DNA of 64,000 nt from Streptococcus parapneumoniae (GCF_037076355.1 NZ_AP026968.1:35001-99000), one strand, 5' to 3'. Counted from the first letter of the stretch, positions 34,578 to 45,650 are shown. Notes: generated from the sequence alone by a model not told the origin. Numbers and translations: made by a program.

Positions 34578-37500
34578 ATGGATAAACGTATTTTTGTTGA
34601 AAAAAAGGCTGATTTTCAGGTCAAGTCAGAGAGTTTGGTAAGAGAGCTCCAGCACAACTTGGGACTTTCAACTTTGAAAAGTATTCGTATTATGCAAGTG
34701 TATGATGTCTTTAACTTGGCTGAGGACTTGTTTGTGCCTGCAGAGAAACATATTTTCTCTGAGCAGGTGACAGACCATGTTTTGGACGAAGCGGCTGTGC
34801 AGGCGGATCTTGCCAACTATGCTTTCTTTGCCATTGAAAGCCTACCAGGGCAGTTTGACCAACGTGCAGCATCTTCACAGGAAGCTTTGCTTTTACTAGG
34901 AAGTTCGAGTGATGTAACGGTTAATACAGCCCAACTTTACTTGGTGAATAAAGATATTGATGCAACTGAGTTGGAAGCGGTCAAGAACTACTTGCTCAAC
35001 CCAGTTGATTCTCGTTTCAAGGACATCACGACAGAGATTGCCAAGCAGGAATTTTCAGAGTCAGACAAGACCATTCCAAAATTGACTTTCTTTGAAAACT
35101 ATACAGCGGAAGACTTTGCTCGCTACAAGGCCGAGCAAAGGATGGCCATGGAAGTGGATGATTTGCTCTTTATCCAAGACTACTTCAAGTCAATCGGGCG
35201 CGTGCCAACTGAGACAGAGCTCAAGGTTTTGGATACTTACTGGTCTGACCACTGCCGTCATACGACTTTTGAGACAGAGTTGAAACACATCGACTTTTCA
35301 GCTTCTAAATTCCAAAAACAATTACAGGCGACCTATGAAAAGTATATTGCCATGCGTGATGAGTTGGGGCGTTCTGAAAAACCGCAAACCTTGATGGATA
35401 TGGCGACTATTTTCGGTCGTTATGAGCGTGCTAATGGACGTTTGGACAACATGGAAGTATCAGACGAAATCAATGCCTGTTCGGTTGAAATCGAAGTGGA
35501 CGTTAATGGTGTGAAAGAACCCTGGCTCCTCATGTTTAAAAATGAAACCCACAACCACCCAACTGAGATTGAGCCATTTGGTGGGGCTGCTACCTGTATC
35601 GGTGGAGCCATTCGTGACCCATTGTCAGGTCGTTCTTATGTTTACCAAGCTATGCGTATCTCAGGTGCGGGTGATATTACAGCACCGATTTCGGAAACGC
35701 GTGCTGGGAAATTGCCACAACAGGTTATTTCTAAGACAGCGGCTCATGGTTATTCTTCATATGGTAACCAGATTGGGCTTGCGACGACCTACGTTCGTGA
35801 GTATTTCCATCCAGGCTTTGTAGCTAAACGCATGGAGCTAGGTGCTGTTGTCGGTGCGGCTCCCAAGGGCAATGTGGTTCGTGAAAAACCGAAAGCGGGT
35901 GATGTCATTATTCTCCTTGGAGGTAAGACTGGACGTGATGGTGTCGGTGGTGCGACAGGCTCTTCTAAGGTTCAAACGGTTGAGTCTGTGGAAACTGCTG
36001 GAGCTGAGGTTCAAAAAGGGAATGCTATCGAAGAACGCAAGATTCAACGACTTTTCCGTAATGGTGATGTCACTCGTCTCATCAAGAAATCCAACGACTT
36101 TGGTGCTGGTGGTGTCTGTGTAGCCATCGGTGAATTGGCAGACGGTCTTGAAATCGACCTCAACAAGGTGCCTCTTAAATACCAGGGCTTGAATGGTACC
36201 GAAATTGCCATCTCTGAATCTCAAGAACGGATGGCTGTGGTGGTTCGTCCTGAGGATGTGGATGCCTTCGTTGCTGAATGTAACAAAGAGAATATTGATG
36301 CTGTTGTGGTGGCGACAGTGACTGAAAAACCAAATCTTGTCATGCACTGGAATGGTGAAACCATTGTTGATTTGGAACGTCGTTTCCTTGATACAAACGG
36401 TGTACGTGTGGTTGTAGATGCTAAGGTGGTTGACAAGGATGTCAAGCTTCCAGAAGAACGTCAAACATCTGCTGAAACCCTTGAAGCTGATACTCTTACG
36501 GTTCTATCTGACCTCAATCATGCGAGTCAAAAAGGCTTACAAACCATCTTTGACTGTTCGGTTGGTCGTTCAACAATCAATCATCCGCTTGGCGGTCGTT
36601 ACCAACTCACACCAACTGAGGCATCTGTGCAGAAATTACCAGTTCAACACGGTGTGACTCATACTGCGTCAGTCATGGCTCAAGGATTCAACCCATATGT
36701 AGCTGAATGGTCTCCATACCACGGTGCTGTCTATGCGGTGATCGAAGCAACTGCTCGTTTGGTTGCTGCTGGTGCCAACTGGTCTAAGGCTCGCTTCTCT
36801 TACCAAGAGTACTTCGAGCGCATGGACAAACAAGCTGAGCGTTTTGGTCAGCCAGTAGCAGCTCTCCTAGGCTCTATTGAGGCACAAATTCAGCTTGGTT
36901 TGCCATCTATCGGTGGTAAGGACTCCATGTCTGGTACTTTTGAAGAATTGACAGTACCGCCAACCTTGGTCGCTTTTGGGGTGACGACAGCGGATAGCCG
37001 TAATGTGCTCTCTCCAGAATTTAAAGCTGTTGGGGAAAATATCTACTACATCCCAGGTCAAGCCCTCTCTGCAGAAATTGATTTTGACTTGATTAAGTCT
37101 AACTTTACTCAGTTTGAAGCCTTTCAAAAGGCTCACAAAGTAACAGCAGCTTCAGCTGTTAAATACGGTGGTGTGCTTGAAAGTTTGGCACTTGCTACCT
37201 TTGGAAATCATATCGGTGCAGAAGTAACCTTGCCTGAACTTGAAACGGCTTTGACAGCTCAATTAGGCGGATTTATCTTCACATCGCCTGAAGAAATCGC
37301 TGGAGTAGAGAAGATTGGTCAAACGAAAGCAGACTTTACACTGACTGTAAACGCTGTGAAGCTAGATGGACACAAACTTGACAGTGCCTTCCAAGGGACA
37401 TTGGAAGAAGCTTACCCAACAGAATTTGCCCAAGCTAAAGAACTGGCTGAAGTACCAGCTGTGGTATCAGATGTTGTGATTAAAGCCAAAGAAAAGGTTG

Positions 37501-38303
37501 AAAAACCTGTGGTTTATATCCCAGTCTTCCCAGGAACCAACTCAGAGTATGACTCAGCTAAGGCCTTTGAGAAAGAAGGTGCAGAGGTTAACTTAGTGCC
37601 ATTTGTGACCTTGAATGAAGAAGCCATTGTCAAGTCAGTTGAAACCATGGTTGACAACATCGGCAAGGCTAACATCCTCTTCTTTGCAGGCGGTTTCTCA
37701 GCTGCGGACGAGCCAGATGGTTCAGCTAAGTTTATCGTCAACATCCTGCTCAATGAAAAAGTGCGTGTAGCTATTGATAGCTTTATCTCTCGTGGTGGTC
37801 TGGTTATCGGTATCTGTAATGGATTCCAGGCCTTGGTCAAATCAGGTCTTCTTCCATACGGGAACTTCGAGGATGCCAGCAGCACGAGCCCAACCCTTTT
37901 CTACAATGATGCCAACCAACACGTGGCCAAGATGGTGGAAACTCGCATTGCCAATACTAACTCACCATGGCTTGCTGGGGTGGAAGTTGGTGAGATTCAC
38001 GCCATTCCTGTTTCGCACGGTGAAGGGAAATTTGTCGTGATGGCTGAGGAATTTGCAGAGCTCCGTGACAATGGACAAATCTTCAGCCAATATGTTGACT
38101 TTGATGGAAAACCAAGTATGGATTCTAAGTACAATCCGAATGGTTCTGTCCATGCCATCGAAGGAATTACTAGCAAGAACGGCCAAATCATCGGTAAGAT
38201 GGGACACTCAGAACGTTATGAAGACGGTCTTTTCCAAAATATCCCAGGCAATAAAGACCAGCACCTGTTTGCGTCGGCGGTTAAATACTTTACTGGAAAA
38301 TAA
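34578..38303 (+). CDS. purL: Phosphoribosylformylglycinamidine synthase (single-chain)
   Basis: Converts FGAR to FGAM with glutamine and ATP. At 1241 residues it is the large single-chain type: N-terminal domain, synthetase core (SDHCRHTTFET, FKNETHNHPTEIEPFGGAATCIGG, GGKTGRDGVGGA) and C-terminal glutaminase with Cys in GICNGFQALVKSG and a His-Glu pair near the end (PVSHGEGKF). ATG 34578 is preferred to TTG 34575. Confidence 0.96.
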   Translation: MDKRIFVEKKADFQVKSESLVRELQHNLGLSTLKSIRIMQVYDVFNLAEDLFVPAEKHIFSEQVTDHVLDEAAVQADLANYAFFAIESLPGQFDQRAASSQEALLLLGSSSDVTVNTAQLYLVNKDIDATELEAVKNYLLNPVDSRFKDITTEIAKQEFSESDKTIPKLTFFENYTAEDFARYKAEQRMAMEVDDLLFIQDYFKSIGRVPTETELKVLDTYWSDHCRHTTFETELKHIDFSASKFQKQLQATYEKYIAMRDELGRSEKPQTLMDMATIFGRYERANGRLDNMEVSDEINACSVEIEVDVNGVKEPWLLMFKNETHNHPTEIEPFGGAATCIGGAIRDPLSGRSYVYQAMRISGAGDITAPISETRAGKLPQQVISKTAAHGYSSYGNQIGLATTYVREYFHPGFVAKRMELGAVVGAAPKGNVVREKPKAGDVIILLGGKTGRDGVGGATGSSKVQTVESVETAGAEVQKGNAIEERKIQRLFRNGDVTRLIKKSNDFGAGGVCVAIGELADGLEIDLNKVPLKYQGLNGTEIAISESQERMAVVVRPEDVDAFVAECNKENIDAVVVATVTEKPNLVMHWNGETIVDLERRFLDTNGVRVVVDAKVVDKDVKLPEERQTSAETLEADTLTVLSDLNHASQKGLQTIFDCSVGRSTINHPLGGRYQLTPTEASVQKLPVQHGVTHTASVMAQGFNPYVAEWSPYHGAVYAVIEATARLVAAGANWSKARFSYQEYFERMDKQAERFGQPVAALLGSIEAQIQLGLPSIGGKDSMSGTFEELTVPPTLVAFGVTTADSRNVLSPEFKAVGENIYYIPGQALSAEIDFDLIKSNFTQFEAFQKAHKVTAASAVKYGGVLESLALATFGNHIGAEVTLPELETALTAQLGGFIFTSPEEIAGVEKIGQTKADFTLTVNAVKLDGHKLDSAFQGTLEEAYPTEFAQAKELAEVPAVVSDVVIKAKEKVEKPVVYIPVFPGTNSEYDSAKAFEKEGAEVNLVPFVTLNEEAIVKSVETMVDNIGKANILFFAGGFSAADEPDGSAKFIVNILLNEKVRVAIDSFISRGGLVIGICNGFQALVKSGLLPYGNFEDASSTSPTLFYNDANQHVAKMVETRIANTNSPWLAGVEVGEIHAIPVSHGEGKFVVMAEEFAELRDNGQIFSQYVDFDGKPSMDSKYNPNGSVHAIEGITSKNGQIIGKMGHSERYEDGLFQNIPGNKDQHLFASAVKYFTGK

Positions 38304-38396
38304 GACTTACAGATTTTCTAATAGATAGTATCAGTAATGTAAAAGTCATGTAGATTTAGCTCTTGGTGCTACACAAATAAAAATTAGGTATATAAA

Positions 38397-39839
38397 ATGA
38401 CATACGAAGTAAAATCTCTTAATGAAGAATGTGGTGTTTTCGGTATCTGGGGACATCCAGATGCTGCTAAGTTGACCTATTTTGGTCTCCACAGTCTTCA
38501 ACACCGTGGTCAGGAGGGGGCAGGAATCCTCTCCAATGATCAGGGACAATTGAAGCGCCATCGTGACATGGGACTTTTATCAGAAGTCTTCAGAAATCCT
38601 GCTAATTTGGATAAATTGACGGGAACTGGTGCGATTGGGCATGTGCGTTACGCGACTGCTGGCGAAGCTTCTGTAGATAATATCCAGCCTTTCCTCTTCC
38701 GTTTTCACGATATGCAGTTTGGTTTGGCTCATAATGGGAACCTGACCAATGCGGCCTCTCTCAAGAAAGAATTGGAAGAACGAGGAGCGATTTTCAGCGC
38801 GACTTCGGACTCTGAAATCTTGGCTCACCTCATTCGTCGCAGTCACAATCCGAACTTGATGGGAAAAATCAAGGAAGCGCTCAGCCTTGTTAAAGGTGGT
38901 TTTGCCTATATCTTGCTGTTTGAGGACAAGCTGATTGCTGCCCTTGACCCCAATGGTTTCCGTCCGCTTTCTATCGGGAAAATGGCCAACGGAGCGGTGG
39001 TTGTTTCCTCTGAAACCTGTGCTTTTGAGGTTATTGGTGCTGAATGGATTCGTGATTTGAAGCCAGGTGAGATTGTGATCATTGATGACCAGGGCATCCA
39101 GTATGACAGCTATACAGATGATACCCAGTTAGCGATTTGCTCTATGGAGTATATCTACTTTGCTCGCCCTGATTCTAATATCCACGGTGTTAATGTCCAT
39201 ACGGCACGTAAACGTATGGGTGCCCAATTGGCGCGTGAATTTAAGCATGAGGCGGATATTGTGGTCGGTGTACCCAATTCCTCACTCAGCGCAGCTATGG
39301 GCTTTGCGGAAGGATCTGGTTTACCAAATGAAATGGGTCTTATCAAGAACCAATACACCCAGCGAACTTTTATCCAACCGACTCAAGAATTGCGGGAGCA
39401 AGGGGTGCGGATGAAACTGTCTGCTGTTTCAGGCGTTGTAAAAGGCAAGCGTGTGGTTATGATTGATGACTCTATTGTACGTGGGACGACCTCTCGTCGT
39501 ATCGTCCAGCTTTTGAAAGAAGCGGGTGCGACTGAGGTTCACGTTGCCATTGGTAGTCCAGCGCTAGCTTATCCATGCTTCTATGGAATTGATATCCAGA
39601 CTCGTCAGGAACTGATTGCGGCCAATCATACGGTTGAAGAAACGCGCCAAATCATTGGTGCGGACAGTCTGACCTATCTTTCTGTTGAAGGATTGATTGA
39701 GTCGATTGGTATTGAAACGGATGCGCCAAATGGTGGTCTCTGTGTCGCTTACTTTGACGGTGACTACCCAACGCCTCTCTACGACTATGAAGAAGACTAT
39801 CGTAGAAGTTTGGAAGAAAAGACCAGTTTTTACAAATAG
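38397..39839 (+). CDS. purF: Amidophosphoribosyltransferase
   Basis: First committed purine step: PRPP plus glutamine to phosphoribosylamine. The 480-residue precursor has an 11-residue propeptide before Cys12 (EECGVFGIWGH), the glutaminase Ntn nucleophile, and a PRPP loop VVMIDDSIVRGTTSRR in the transferase domain. Located 93 bp after purL; no terminator is visible between, so same operon. Confidence 0.96.
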   Translation: MTYEVKSLNEECGVFGIWGHPDAAKLTYFGLHSLQHRGQEGAGILSNDQGQLKRHRDMGLLSEVFRNPANLDKLTGTGAIGHVRYATAGEASVDNIQPFLFRFHDMQFGLAHNGNLTNAASLKKELEERGAIFSATSDSEILAHLIRRSHNPNLMGKIKEALSLVKGGFAYILLFEDKLIAALDPNGFRPLSIGKMANGAVVVSSETCAFEVIGAEWIRDLKPGEIVIIDDQGIQYDSYTDDTQLAICSMEYIYFARPDSNIHGVNVHTARKRMGAQLAREFKHEADIVVGVPNSSLSAAMGFAEGSGLPNEMGLIKNQYTQRTFIQPTQELREQGVRMKLSAVSGVVKGKRVVMIDDSIVRGTTSRRIVQLLKEAGATEVHVAIGSPALAYPCFYGIDIQTRQELIAANHTVEETRQIIGADSLTYLSVEGLIESIGIETDAPNGGLCVAYFDGDYPTPLYDYEEDYRRSLEEKTSFYK

Positions 39840-39875
39840 ACAATAGATCCTCCATTAAAGAAAAGGAATATAAAA

Positions 39876-40898
39876 ATGGCAAATAAAAATGCGTACGCTC
39901 AATCTGGTGTGGATGTTGAAGCGGGTTATGAAGTTGTTGAACGAATTAAAAAGCATGTGGCTCGTACGGAGCGTGCAGGTGTCATGGGAGCTCTTGGTGG
40001 TTTCGGTGGCATGTTTGACCTTTCAAAGACTGGGGTCAAAGAGCCCGTCTTGATTTCAGGGACTGACGGTGTCGGAACCAAGCTCATGCTTGCCATCAAG
40101 TACGACAAGCACGATACCATCGGTCAGGACTGTGTTGCCATGTGTGTCAATGACATTATCGCTGCAGGTGCGGAGCCCCTCTATTTCCTTGACTACGTAG
40201 CGACAGGGAAGAATGAACCAGCTAAGCTAGAGCAAGTCGTTGCTGGTGTGGCAGAAGGTTGTGTGCAGGCATGCGCTGCCCTCATCGGTGGGGAAACGGC
40301 TGAAATGCCTGGCATGTACGGCACAGATGACTATGACTTAGCTGGTTTTGCGGTCGGTGTGGCTGAAAAATCTCAAATCATTGACGGTTCAAAGGTGGCA
40401 GAAGGAGATGTTCTTCTCGGACTTGCTTCAAGTGGGATTCATTCCAATGGTTACTCTCTCGTCCGTCGTGTCTTTGCGGATTACACAGGTGAGGAAGTTC
40501 TGCCAGAATTGGAAGGCAAGAAACTCAAGGAAGTTCTTCTTGAGCCGACTCGTATCTATGTCAAGGCTGTTTTGCCACTCATCAAGGAAGAGTTGGTCAA
40601 CGGTATTGCCCACATCACAGGTGGGGGCTTTATCGAAAATGTTCCTCGTATGTTTGCAGATGACTTGGCTGCTGAGATTGATGAAAGCAAAGTTCCAGTG
40701 CTTCCTATTTTCAAAGCTCTTGAAAAATATGGTAAAATCAAACATGAAGAAATGTTTGAAATCTTCAATATGGGTGTGGGACTTATGCTAGCAGTCAGCC
40801 CTGAAAATGTAGGTCGTGTCAAGGAATTGCTGGATGAACCAGTCTATGAAATTGGTCGTATCGTCAAGAAAGAAAACGAAAGTGTCATCATCAAATGA
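39876..40898 (+). CDS. purM: AIR synthetase (FGAM cyclo-ligase)
   Basis: Forms the imidazole ring of AIR from FGAM using ATP. The 340-residue protein shows the family blocks [33 protein letters not shown] and [15 protein letters not shown]. It overlaps purN by 4 bp (ATGA). Confidence 0.96.
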   Translation: MANKNAYAQSGVDVEAGYEVVERIKKHVARTERAGVMGALGGFGGMFDLSKTGVKEPVLISGTDGVGTKLMLAIKYDKHDTIGQDCVAMCVNDIIAAGAEPLYFLDYVATGKNEPAKLEQVVAGVAEGCVQACAALIGGETAEMPGMYGTDDYDLAGFAVGVAEKSQIIDGSKVAEGDVLLGLASSGIHSNGYSLVRRVFADYTGEEVLPELEGKKLKEVLLEPTRIYVKAVLPLIKEELVNGIAHITGGGFIENVPRMFADDLAAEIDESKVPVLPIFKALEKYGKIKHEEMFEIFNMGVGLMLAVSPENVGRVKELLDEPVYEIGRIVKKENESVIIK

Positions 40899-41446
40899 AA
40901 AAAATAGCGGTTTTTGCCTCTGGTAATGGCTCAAATTTTCAGGTGATAGCGGAACAATTTCCAGTAGAGTTTGTCTTTTCAGACCATCGTGACGCCTATG
41001 TGCTCGAACGTGCAGACAAGCTCGGCGTTCTGTCCTATGCTTTTGAACTCAAGGAGTTTGAGAGCAAGGCAGACTACGAAGTAGCCATTGTCGAACTCTT
41101 GGAAGAGCACCAGATTGACTTGGTTTGTCTAGCAGGCTACATGAAAATTGTTGGGTCAACCTTATTGGCAGCTTATGAAGGCAGGATTGTCAACATTCAT
41201 CCAGCCTACCTGCCAGAATTTCCAGGAGCTCATGGGATTGAGGATGCTTGGAATGCTGGTGTTGCTGAGAGTGGTGTGACCATTCACTGGGTAGATTCGG
41301 GTGTGGATACAGGAAAGGTTATCAAACAAGTACGTGTGCCACGGCTGGCTGATGATACCATTGACAGTTTTGAAGAACGGATTCATGAAGCGGAGTACAA
41401 GTTGTATCCAGAGGTTCTGGATAGTTTGGGAGTAGGGAGAAGATAA
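40895..41446 (+). CDS. purN: Phosphoribosylglycinamide formyltransferase
   Basis: Transfers formyl from 10-formyl-THF to GAR. The 183-residue protein has [14 protein letters not shown], the catalytic [15 protein letters not shown] (Asn, His) and the [10 protein letters not shown] segment with the catalytic Asp. Translationally coupled to purM. Confidence 0.95.
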   Translation: MKKIAVFASGNGSNFQVIAEQFPVEFVFSDHRDAYVLERADKLGVLSYAFELKEFESKADYEVAIVELLEEHQIDLVCLAGYMKIVGSTLLAAYEGRIVNIHPAYLPEFPGAHGIEDAWNAGVAESGVTIHWVDSGVDTGKVIKQVRVPRLADDTIDSFEERIHEAEYKLYPEVLDSLGVGRR

Positions 41447-41490
41447 GAAGTAAATCAAATTTTGATTGTGCAATTTTGCTAGGAGAAAAA

Positions 41491-41955
41491 ATGATTGAGA
41501 TAAAATTAGTAGATGAGAGCAGTTTTCAGGCAGTGCTGGATTTGAAAATATCTGAAGCTGATGAACGAGCACGTTTCGTGTCTCCAAATGTACGCTCTTT
41601 AGCTGACGCATGGCTCTACCGAGAGAATGGGGATGTGTTTCCAATGGCAATTTATTGGAATGAGCTTGTAGTTGGTTTTCTCCTGTTGGAAATAGATAAG
41701 GATGAAGCGGAATACTTTATCTGGCGGATAATGATTGGCCAGCAGTACCAAGGAAGAGGTTATGGACGAAAAGCCGTGGAATTTCTGATCAAAAAGGCTC
41801 AGATGGATAGCACTTGCAATCATATTATCGCAGATTATGTGGTTGGAAATGAAAAAATGAAGCACCTGTTGACTAGTTTGGGTTTTCAGGAAACAGGATT
41901 TATAGAAGAAAATAATGAAGTCGCTATGCGCTTGGACCTAAAGAAAGAGGAATAG
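41491..41955 (+). CDS. GNAT family acetyltransferase
   Basis: The 154-residue protein has the GNAT acetyl-CoA-binding segment IGQQYQGRGYGRKAVEFLI (Q-x-x-G-x-G) and a C-terminal LTSLGFQETGF block. It resembles spermidine/spermine-type or small-molecule acetyltransferases; substrate unknown. ATG 41491 follows AGGAGAAAA. It is inserted between purN and a purH fragment, not part of purine synthesis by itself. Confidence 0.82.
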   Translation: MIEIKLVDESSFQAVLDLKISEADERARFVSPNVRSLADAWLYRENGDVFPMAIYWNELVVGFLLLEIDKDEAEYFIWRIMIGQQYQGRGYGRKAVEFLIKKAQMDSTCNHIIADYVVGNEKMKHLLTSLGFQETGFIEENNEVAMRLDLKKEE

Positions 41956-41956
41956 A

Positions 41957-42182
41957 ATGACGAAAAAAGCTTTAATCAGTATCTCAAACAAAGATGGTAT
42001 TGTTGAATTTGCCCAAGAACTTAAAAAAACTCGGTTGGGACATCATCTCAACAGGTGGAACCAAGGTTGCCCTTGATAATGCTGGGGTGAGCACCAGTGC
42101 CATTGATGATTCATATGATATCTTTGATTTAAAATTGGAGTCAGTGATTGTCGAAGACGACTTCAAACGGAGGTATTTGTAA
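41957..42182 (+). pseudogene. Frameshifted N-terminal fragment of purH
   Basis: From ATG 41957 it reads [20 protein letters not shown] and then, after a +1 shift near 42030, [20 protein letters not shown], about 50 residues of PurH, followed by an unrelated tail ([21 protein letters not shown]). The intact purH begins at 42716 with nearly the same 130 bp. A duplication caused by insertion of the vanZ gene within or beside the purH start explains this. Confidence 0.85.
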
Positions 42183-42691
42183 TGTTAGAATCTAAAAAAA
42201 CAACTCGATATGTATTTTATGTCTATCTGATGTTATTAACTTGGGGAATCTTATTTAAGTTTGAAACAAATCCTGAATTTATAGCATTTTTCTTAGCTCC
42301 AAGGTATATCAATTGGATTCCATTTTCAGAACCACTAATAGTAGATGGAAAAATTGTTTTTACTGAAATGTTATTTAATCTGATTTCCTTTATTCCATTA
42401 GGTGTTTGTTTCCCTCTGATAAAAACTAGTTTATCTAGTTTAAGAATAGTCGGGACAGGTTTCTTGATTAGTTTATTGTTTGAGTGCTTACAGTATATTT
42501 TAGCAATAGGTATAACAGATATAACGGATTTGGCTTTAAATACGCTAGGTGTTTGTGTAGGCTTATTGATTTATCAAATTTTTATAAGAGTGTTCAAATC
42601 ACAGACTAGAAAATGGGTCAATATCTTAGGTATGCTTAGCCTTAGTTTTGCTTATTTTGTTTTACTGTTACTGCATTTAATTGGTGTTTAA
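42182..42691 (+). CDS. VanZ-like membrane protein
   Basis: The 169-residue protein has four to five membrane helices and the VanZ-like motif pattern (FTEMLFNLISFIPLGVCFPL, GFLISLLFECLQY, ITDITDLALNTLG). VanZ-type proteins modify resistance to teicoplanin or lipoglycopeptides in some species; role here unknown. Start ATG overlaps the end of the purH fragment. AT-richer than the flanking pur genes, which suits an inserted gene. Confidence 0.82.
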   Translation: MLESKKTTRYVFYVYLMLLTWGILFKFETNPEFIAFFLAPRYINWIPFSEPLIVDGKIVFTEMLFNLISFIPLGVCFPLIKTSLSSLRIVGTGFLISLLFECLQYILAIGITDITDLALNTLGVCVGLLIYQIFIRVFKSQTRKWVNILGMLSLSFAYFVLLLLHLIGV

Positions 42692-42715
42692 CTAATGATT
42701 AAAAAGGAGAATATA

Positions 42716-44263
42716 ATGACTAAACGCGCCTTAATCAGCGTATCAGACAAAGCGGGCATTGTTGAATTTGCCCAAGAACTCAAAAAACTTGGTTGGGAGA
42801 TTATCTCAACAGGTGGAACTAAGGTTGCCCTTGATAATGCTGGGGTGGATACCATTGCTATCGATGATGTGACTGGTTTCCCAGAAATGATGGACGGTCG
42901 TGTGAAGACCCTCCACCCAAATATCCACGGAGGGCTTCTCGCTCGTCGTGACTTGGATAGCCACTTGGAAGCGGCTAAGGACAACAAGATTGAGCTTATT
43001 GACCTTGTAGTGGTCAACCTTTATCCTTTCAAGGAAACGATTCTCAAACCAGACGTGACTTACGCTGATGCTGTGGAGAATATCGATATTGGTGGGCCAT
43101 CTATGCTTCGTTCAGCAGCGAAGAACCACGCTAGCGTAACAGTTGTGGTGGATCCTGCTGACTATGATGTGGTGCTTAACGAATTGGCAGCCAACGGCGA
43201 AACCACTTACGAAACTCGCCAACGTTTGGCAGCCAAGGTTTTCCGTCACACAGCAGCTTATGATGCCTTGATTGCAGAGTATTTTACAGCTCAAGTGGGT
43301 GAAAGTAAGCCTGAAAAGTTGACTTTGACCTATGACCTCAAACAAGCCATGCGTTACGGTGAGAACCCTCAACAAGACGCGGACTTTTACCAGAAAGCTT
43401 TGCCTACAGACTACTCCATTGCTTCAGCCAAACAGCTCAATGGTAAGGAATTGTCCTTTAACAATATCCGTGATGCGGATGCTGCTATCCGTATCATCCG
43501 TGATTTCAAAGACCGTCCAACTGTTGTGGCTCTCAAGCATATGAATCCATGCGGTATCGGTCAGGCTGATGACATTGAGACTGCTTGGGACTACGCTTAT
43601 GAGTCTGACCCAGTGTCTATCTTTGGTGGAATTGTCGTTCTCAACCGTGAGGTGGATGCTGCGACAGCTGAAAAGATGCATGGTGTTTTCCTTGAAATCA
43701 TCATTGCACCAAACTATACGGATGAAGCGCTAGCTATTTTGACTAATAAAAAGAAAAACTTGCGTATCCTTGCCTTGCCATTTGATGCTCAAGAGGCTAG
43801 CGAAGTAGAAGCAGAATACACAGGTGTTGTCGGTGGACTTCTGGTGCAAAACCAAGATGTTATCAAAGAAAGTCCAGCTGCCTGGCAAGTGGTGACCAAA
43901 CGCCAACCAACTGAGAAAGAAGCGACAGCTCTTGAGTTCGCTTGGAAGGCTATCAAGTACGTCAAATCAAACGGCATCATCATCACCAATGACCACATGA
44001 CACTTGGTGTTGGCCCAGGTCAAACCAATCGCGTGGCTTCTGTTCGTATTGCGATTGACCAAGCCAAAGACCGTCTTGACGGTGCTGTGCTTGCTTCTGA
44101 TGCCTTCTTCCCATTTGCGGATAATGTGGAAGAAATCGCCAAAGCAGGTATCAAGGCCATCATCCAGCCAGGTGGATCCGTCCGTGACCAAGAATCCATC
44201 GAAGCCGCTGACAAATATGGCTTGACTATGGTCTTCACAGACGTGAGACATTTTAGACATTGA
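42716..44263 (+). CDS. purH: Bifunctional AICAR transformylase / IMP cyclohydrolase
   Basis: Last two steps of IMP synthesis. The 515-residue protein has the cyclohydrolase domain ([45 protein letters not shown]) and the transformylase domain ([11 protein letters not shown] with Lys-His, [20 protein letters not shown]). ATG 42716 follows AAAAGGAG. A duplicated piece of its 5' end lies at 41957. Confidence 0.96.
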   Translation: MTKRALISVSDKAGIVEFAQELKKLGWEIISTGGTKVALDNAGVDTIAIDDVTGFPEMMDGRVKTLHPNIHGGLLARRDLDSHLEAAKDNKIELIDLVVVNLYPFKETILKPDVTYADAVENIDIGGPSMLRSAAKNHASVTVVVDPADYDVVLNELAANGETTYETRQRLAAKVFRHTAAYDALIAEYFTAQVGESKPEKLTLTYDLKQAMRYGENPQQDADFYQKALPTDYSIASAKQLNGKELSFNNIRDADAAIRIIRDFKDRPTVVALKHMNPCGIGQADDIETAWDYAYESDPVSIFGGIVVLNREVDAATAEKMHGVFLEIIIAPNYTDEALAILTNKKKNLRILALPFDAQEASEVEAEYTGVVGGLLVQNQDVIKESPAAWQVVTKRQPTEKEATALEFAWKAIKYVKSNGIIITNDHMTLGVGPGQTNRVASVRIAIDQAKDRLDGAVLASDAFFPFADNVEEIAKAGIKAIIQPGGSVRDQESIEAADKYGLTMVFTDVRHFRH

Positions 44264-44270
44264 GAATGTT

Positions 44271-44301
44271 AAAGGGAAGAAAACAGTTTCTTTCCTTTTT
44301 T
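44271..44301 (+). terminator. Terminator of purH
   Basis: AAAGGGAAGAAA pairs with TTTCTTTCCTTT around ACAG, then T run. Confidence 0.8.
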
Positions 44302-44328
44302 GCGTAAAAATGCGGAGTGAAATAAGAT

Positions 44329-44352
44329 TAAAACGAACGTTTGTGGTATAAT
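44329..44352 (+). promoter_or_regulatory. purD promoter with PurBox-like palindrome
   Basis: TATAAT (44347-44352) with TGG before it is an extended -10. AAAACGAACGTTTG (44330-44343) overlaps the -35 region and resembles a PurR box core CGAAC. Match to the consensus is partial. Confidence 0.5.
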
Positions 44353-44384
44353 ATTAGTAAATAATTCGCAAAAGAGGTTGAGGA

Positions 44385-45650
44385 ATGAAGCTGTTAGTTG
44401 TCGGTTCGGGTGGTCGTGAACATGCGATTGCTAAGAAGTTGCTTGAGTCAAAAGAGGTAGAAAAGGTTTTTGTTGCTCCTGGGAATGATGGGATGACTCT
44501 GGATGGTTTGGAATTGGTAAATATCTCTATTTCCGAACATTATGAATTGATTGAGTTTGTAAAAGCCAACGATATTGCTTGGTCATTTATCGGGCCAGAT
44601 GACGCCCTTGCGGCTGGTATCGTGGATGATTTCAATGCGGCAGGACTCAAAGCTTTTGGTCCGACAAGATTGGCAGCTGAGCTGGAGTGGTCCAAGGATT
44701 TTGCTAAGGAAATCATGGTCAAATATGGCGTTCCGACAGCAGCCTATGGCACATTCTCGGACTTTGAGGAAGCTAAGGCCTATATCGAAAAGCAGGGGGC
44801 TCCTATCGTAGTTAAAGCGGATGGCTTGGCGCTTGGGAAGGGCGTCGTCGTTGCTGAGACGGTTGAGCAAGCGGTCGAAGCAGCTCACGAGATGCTTTTG
44901 GACAATAAATTTGGTGACTCAGGTGCGCGTGTGGTTATTGAGGAATTCCTTGATGGGGAGGAGTTCTCCCTCTTTGCCTTTGTCAATGGGGACAAGTTCT
45001 ACATTATGCCAACAGCTCAGGACCACAAACGTGCCTACGATGGCGACAAGGGACCTAACACAGGCGGTATGGGAGCTTATGCGCCAGTTCCTCACTTGCC
45101 ACAGAGCGTAGTTGCCACAGCAGTTGACACTATTGTCAAGCCAGTCCTTGAGGGCATGATCCAAGAAGGGCGTCCGTATCTTGGCATCCTCTACGCAGGG
45201 CTTATCCTGACAGCTGATGGACCGAAAGTCATCGAGTTCAACGCTCGGTTCGGAGATCCCGAAACTCAGATTATCTTACCTCGATTAACATCTGACTTTG
45301 CACAAAATATTACGGATATCCTCGATGGCAAGGAGCCAAACATCACCTGGACGGACAAGGGTGTGACTCTGGGTGTGGTTGTCGCATCAAACGGTTACCC
45401 GCTTGACTATGAAAAAGGTATTGAATTGCCAGCCAAGACAGAAGGCGACATCATCACCTACTATGCAGGGGCTAAGTTTGCGGAAAATAGCAGAGCACTG
45501 CTCTCAAATGGCGGACGTGTTTACATGCTCGTCACCACCAACGATACCGTCAAAGAAGCCCAAGATACCATCTACAGCGAACTCAACACACAAAACACAG
45601 AAGGCCTCTTCTACCGAACGGATATCGGAAGCAAGGCGATAAAAGATTAA
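44385..45650 (+). CDS. purD: Phosphoribosylamine-glycine ligase
   Basis: Joins phosphoribosylamine and glycine using ATP. The 421-residue ATP-grasp enzyme has the N-terminal VVGSGGREHAIA loop, PIVVKADGLALGKGVVV, GPNTGGMGAYAP and EFNARFGDPETQ motifs. It has its own promoter after the purH terminator. Confidence 0.96.
   Translation: MKLLVVGSGGREHAIAKKLLESKEVEKVFVAPGNDGMTLDGLELVNISISEHYELIEFVKANDIAWSFIGPDDALAAGIVDDFNAAGLKAFGPTRLAAELEWSKDFAKEIMVKYGVPTAAYGTFSDFEEAKAYIEKQGAPIVVKADGLALGKGVVVAETVEQAVEAAHEMLLDNKFGDSGARVVIEEFLDGEEFSLFAFVNGDKFYIMPTAQDHKRAYDGDKGPNTGGMGAYAPVPHLPQSVVATAVDTIVKPVLEGMIQEGRPYLGILYAGLILTADGPKVIEFNARFGDPETQIILPRLTSDFAQNITDILDGKEPNITWTDKGVTLGVVVASNGYPLDYEKGIELPAKTEGDIITYYAGAKFAENSRALLSNGGRVYMLVTTNDTVKEAQDTIYSELNTQNTEGLFYRTDIGSKAIKD

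Noticed and set aside
35838-36464. Long minus-strand ORF of 208 codons inside purL
   Set aside because: Antisense shadow of the GC-containing codon pattern of purL; no start signals or family resemblance.
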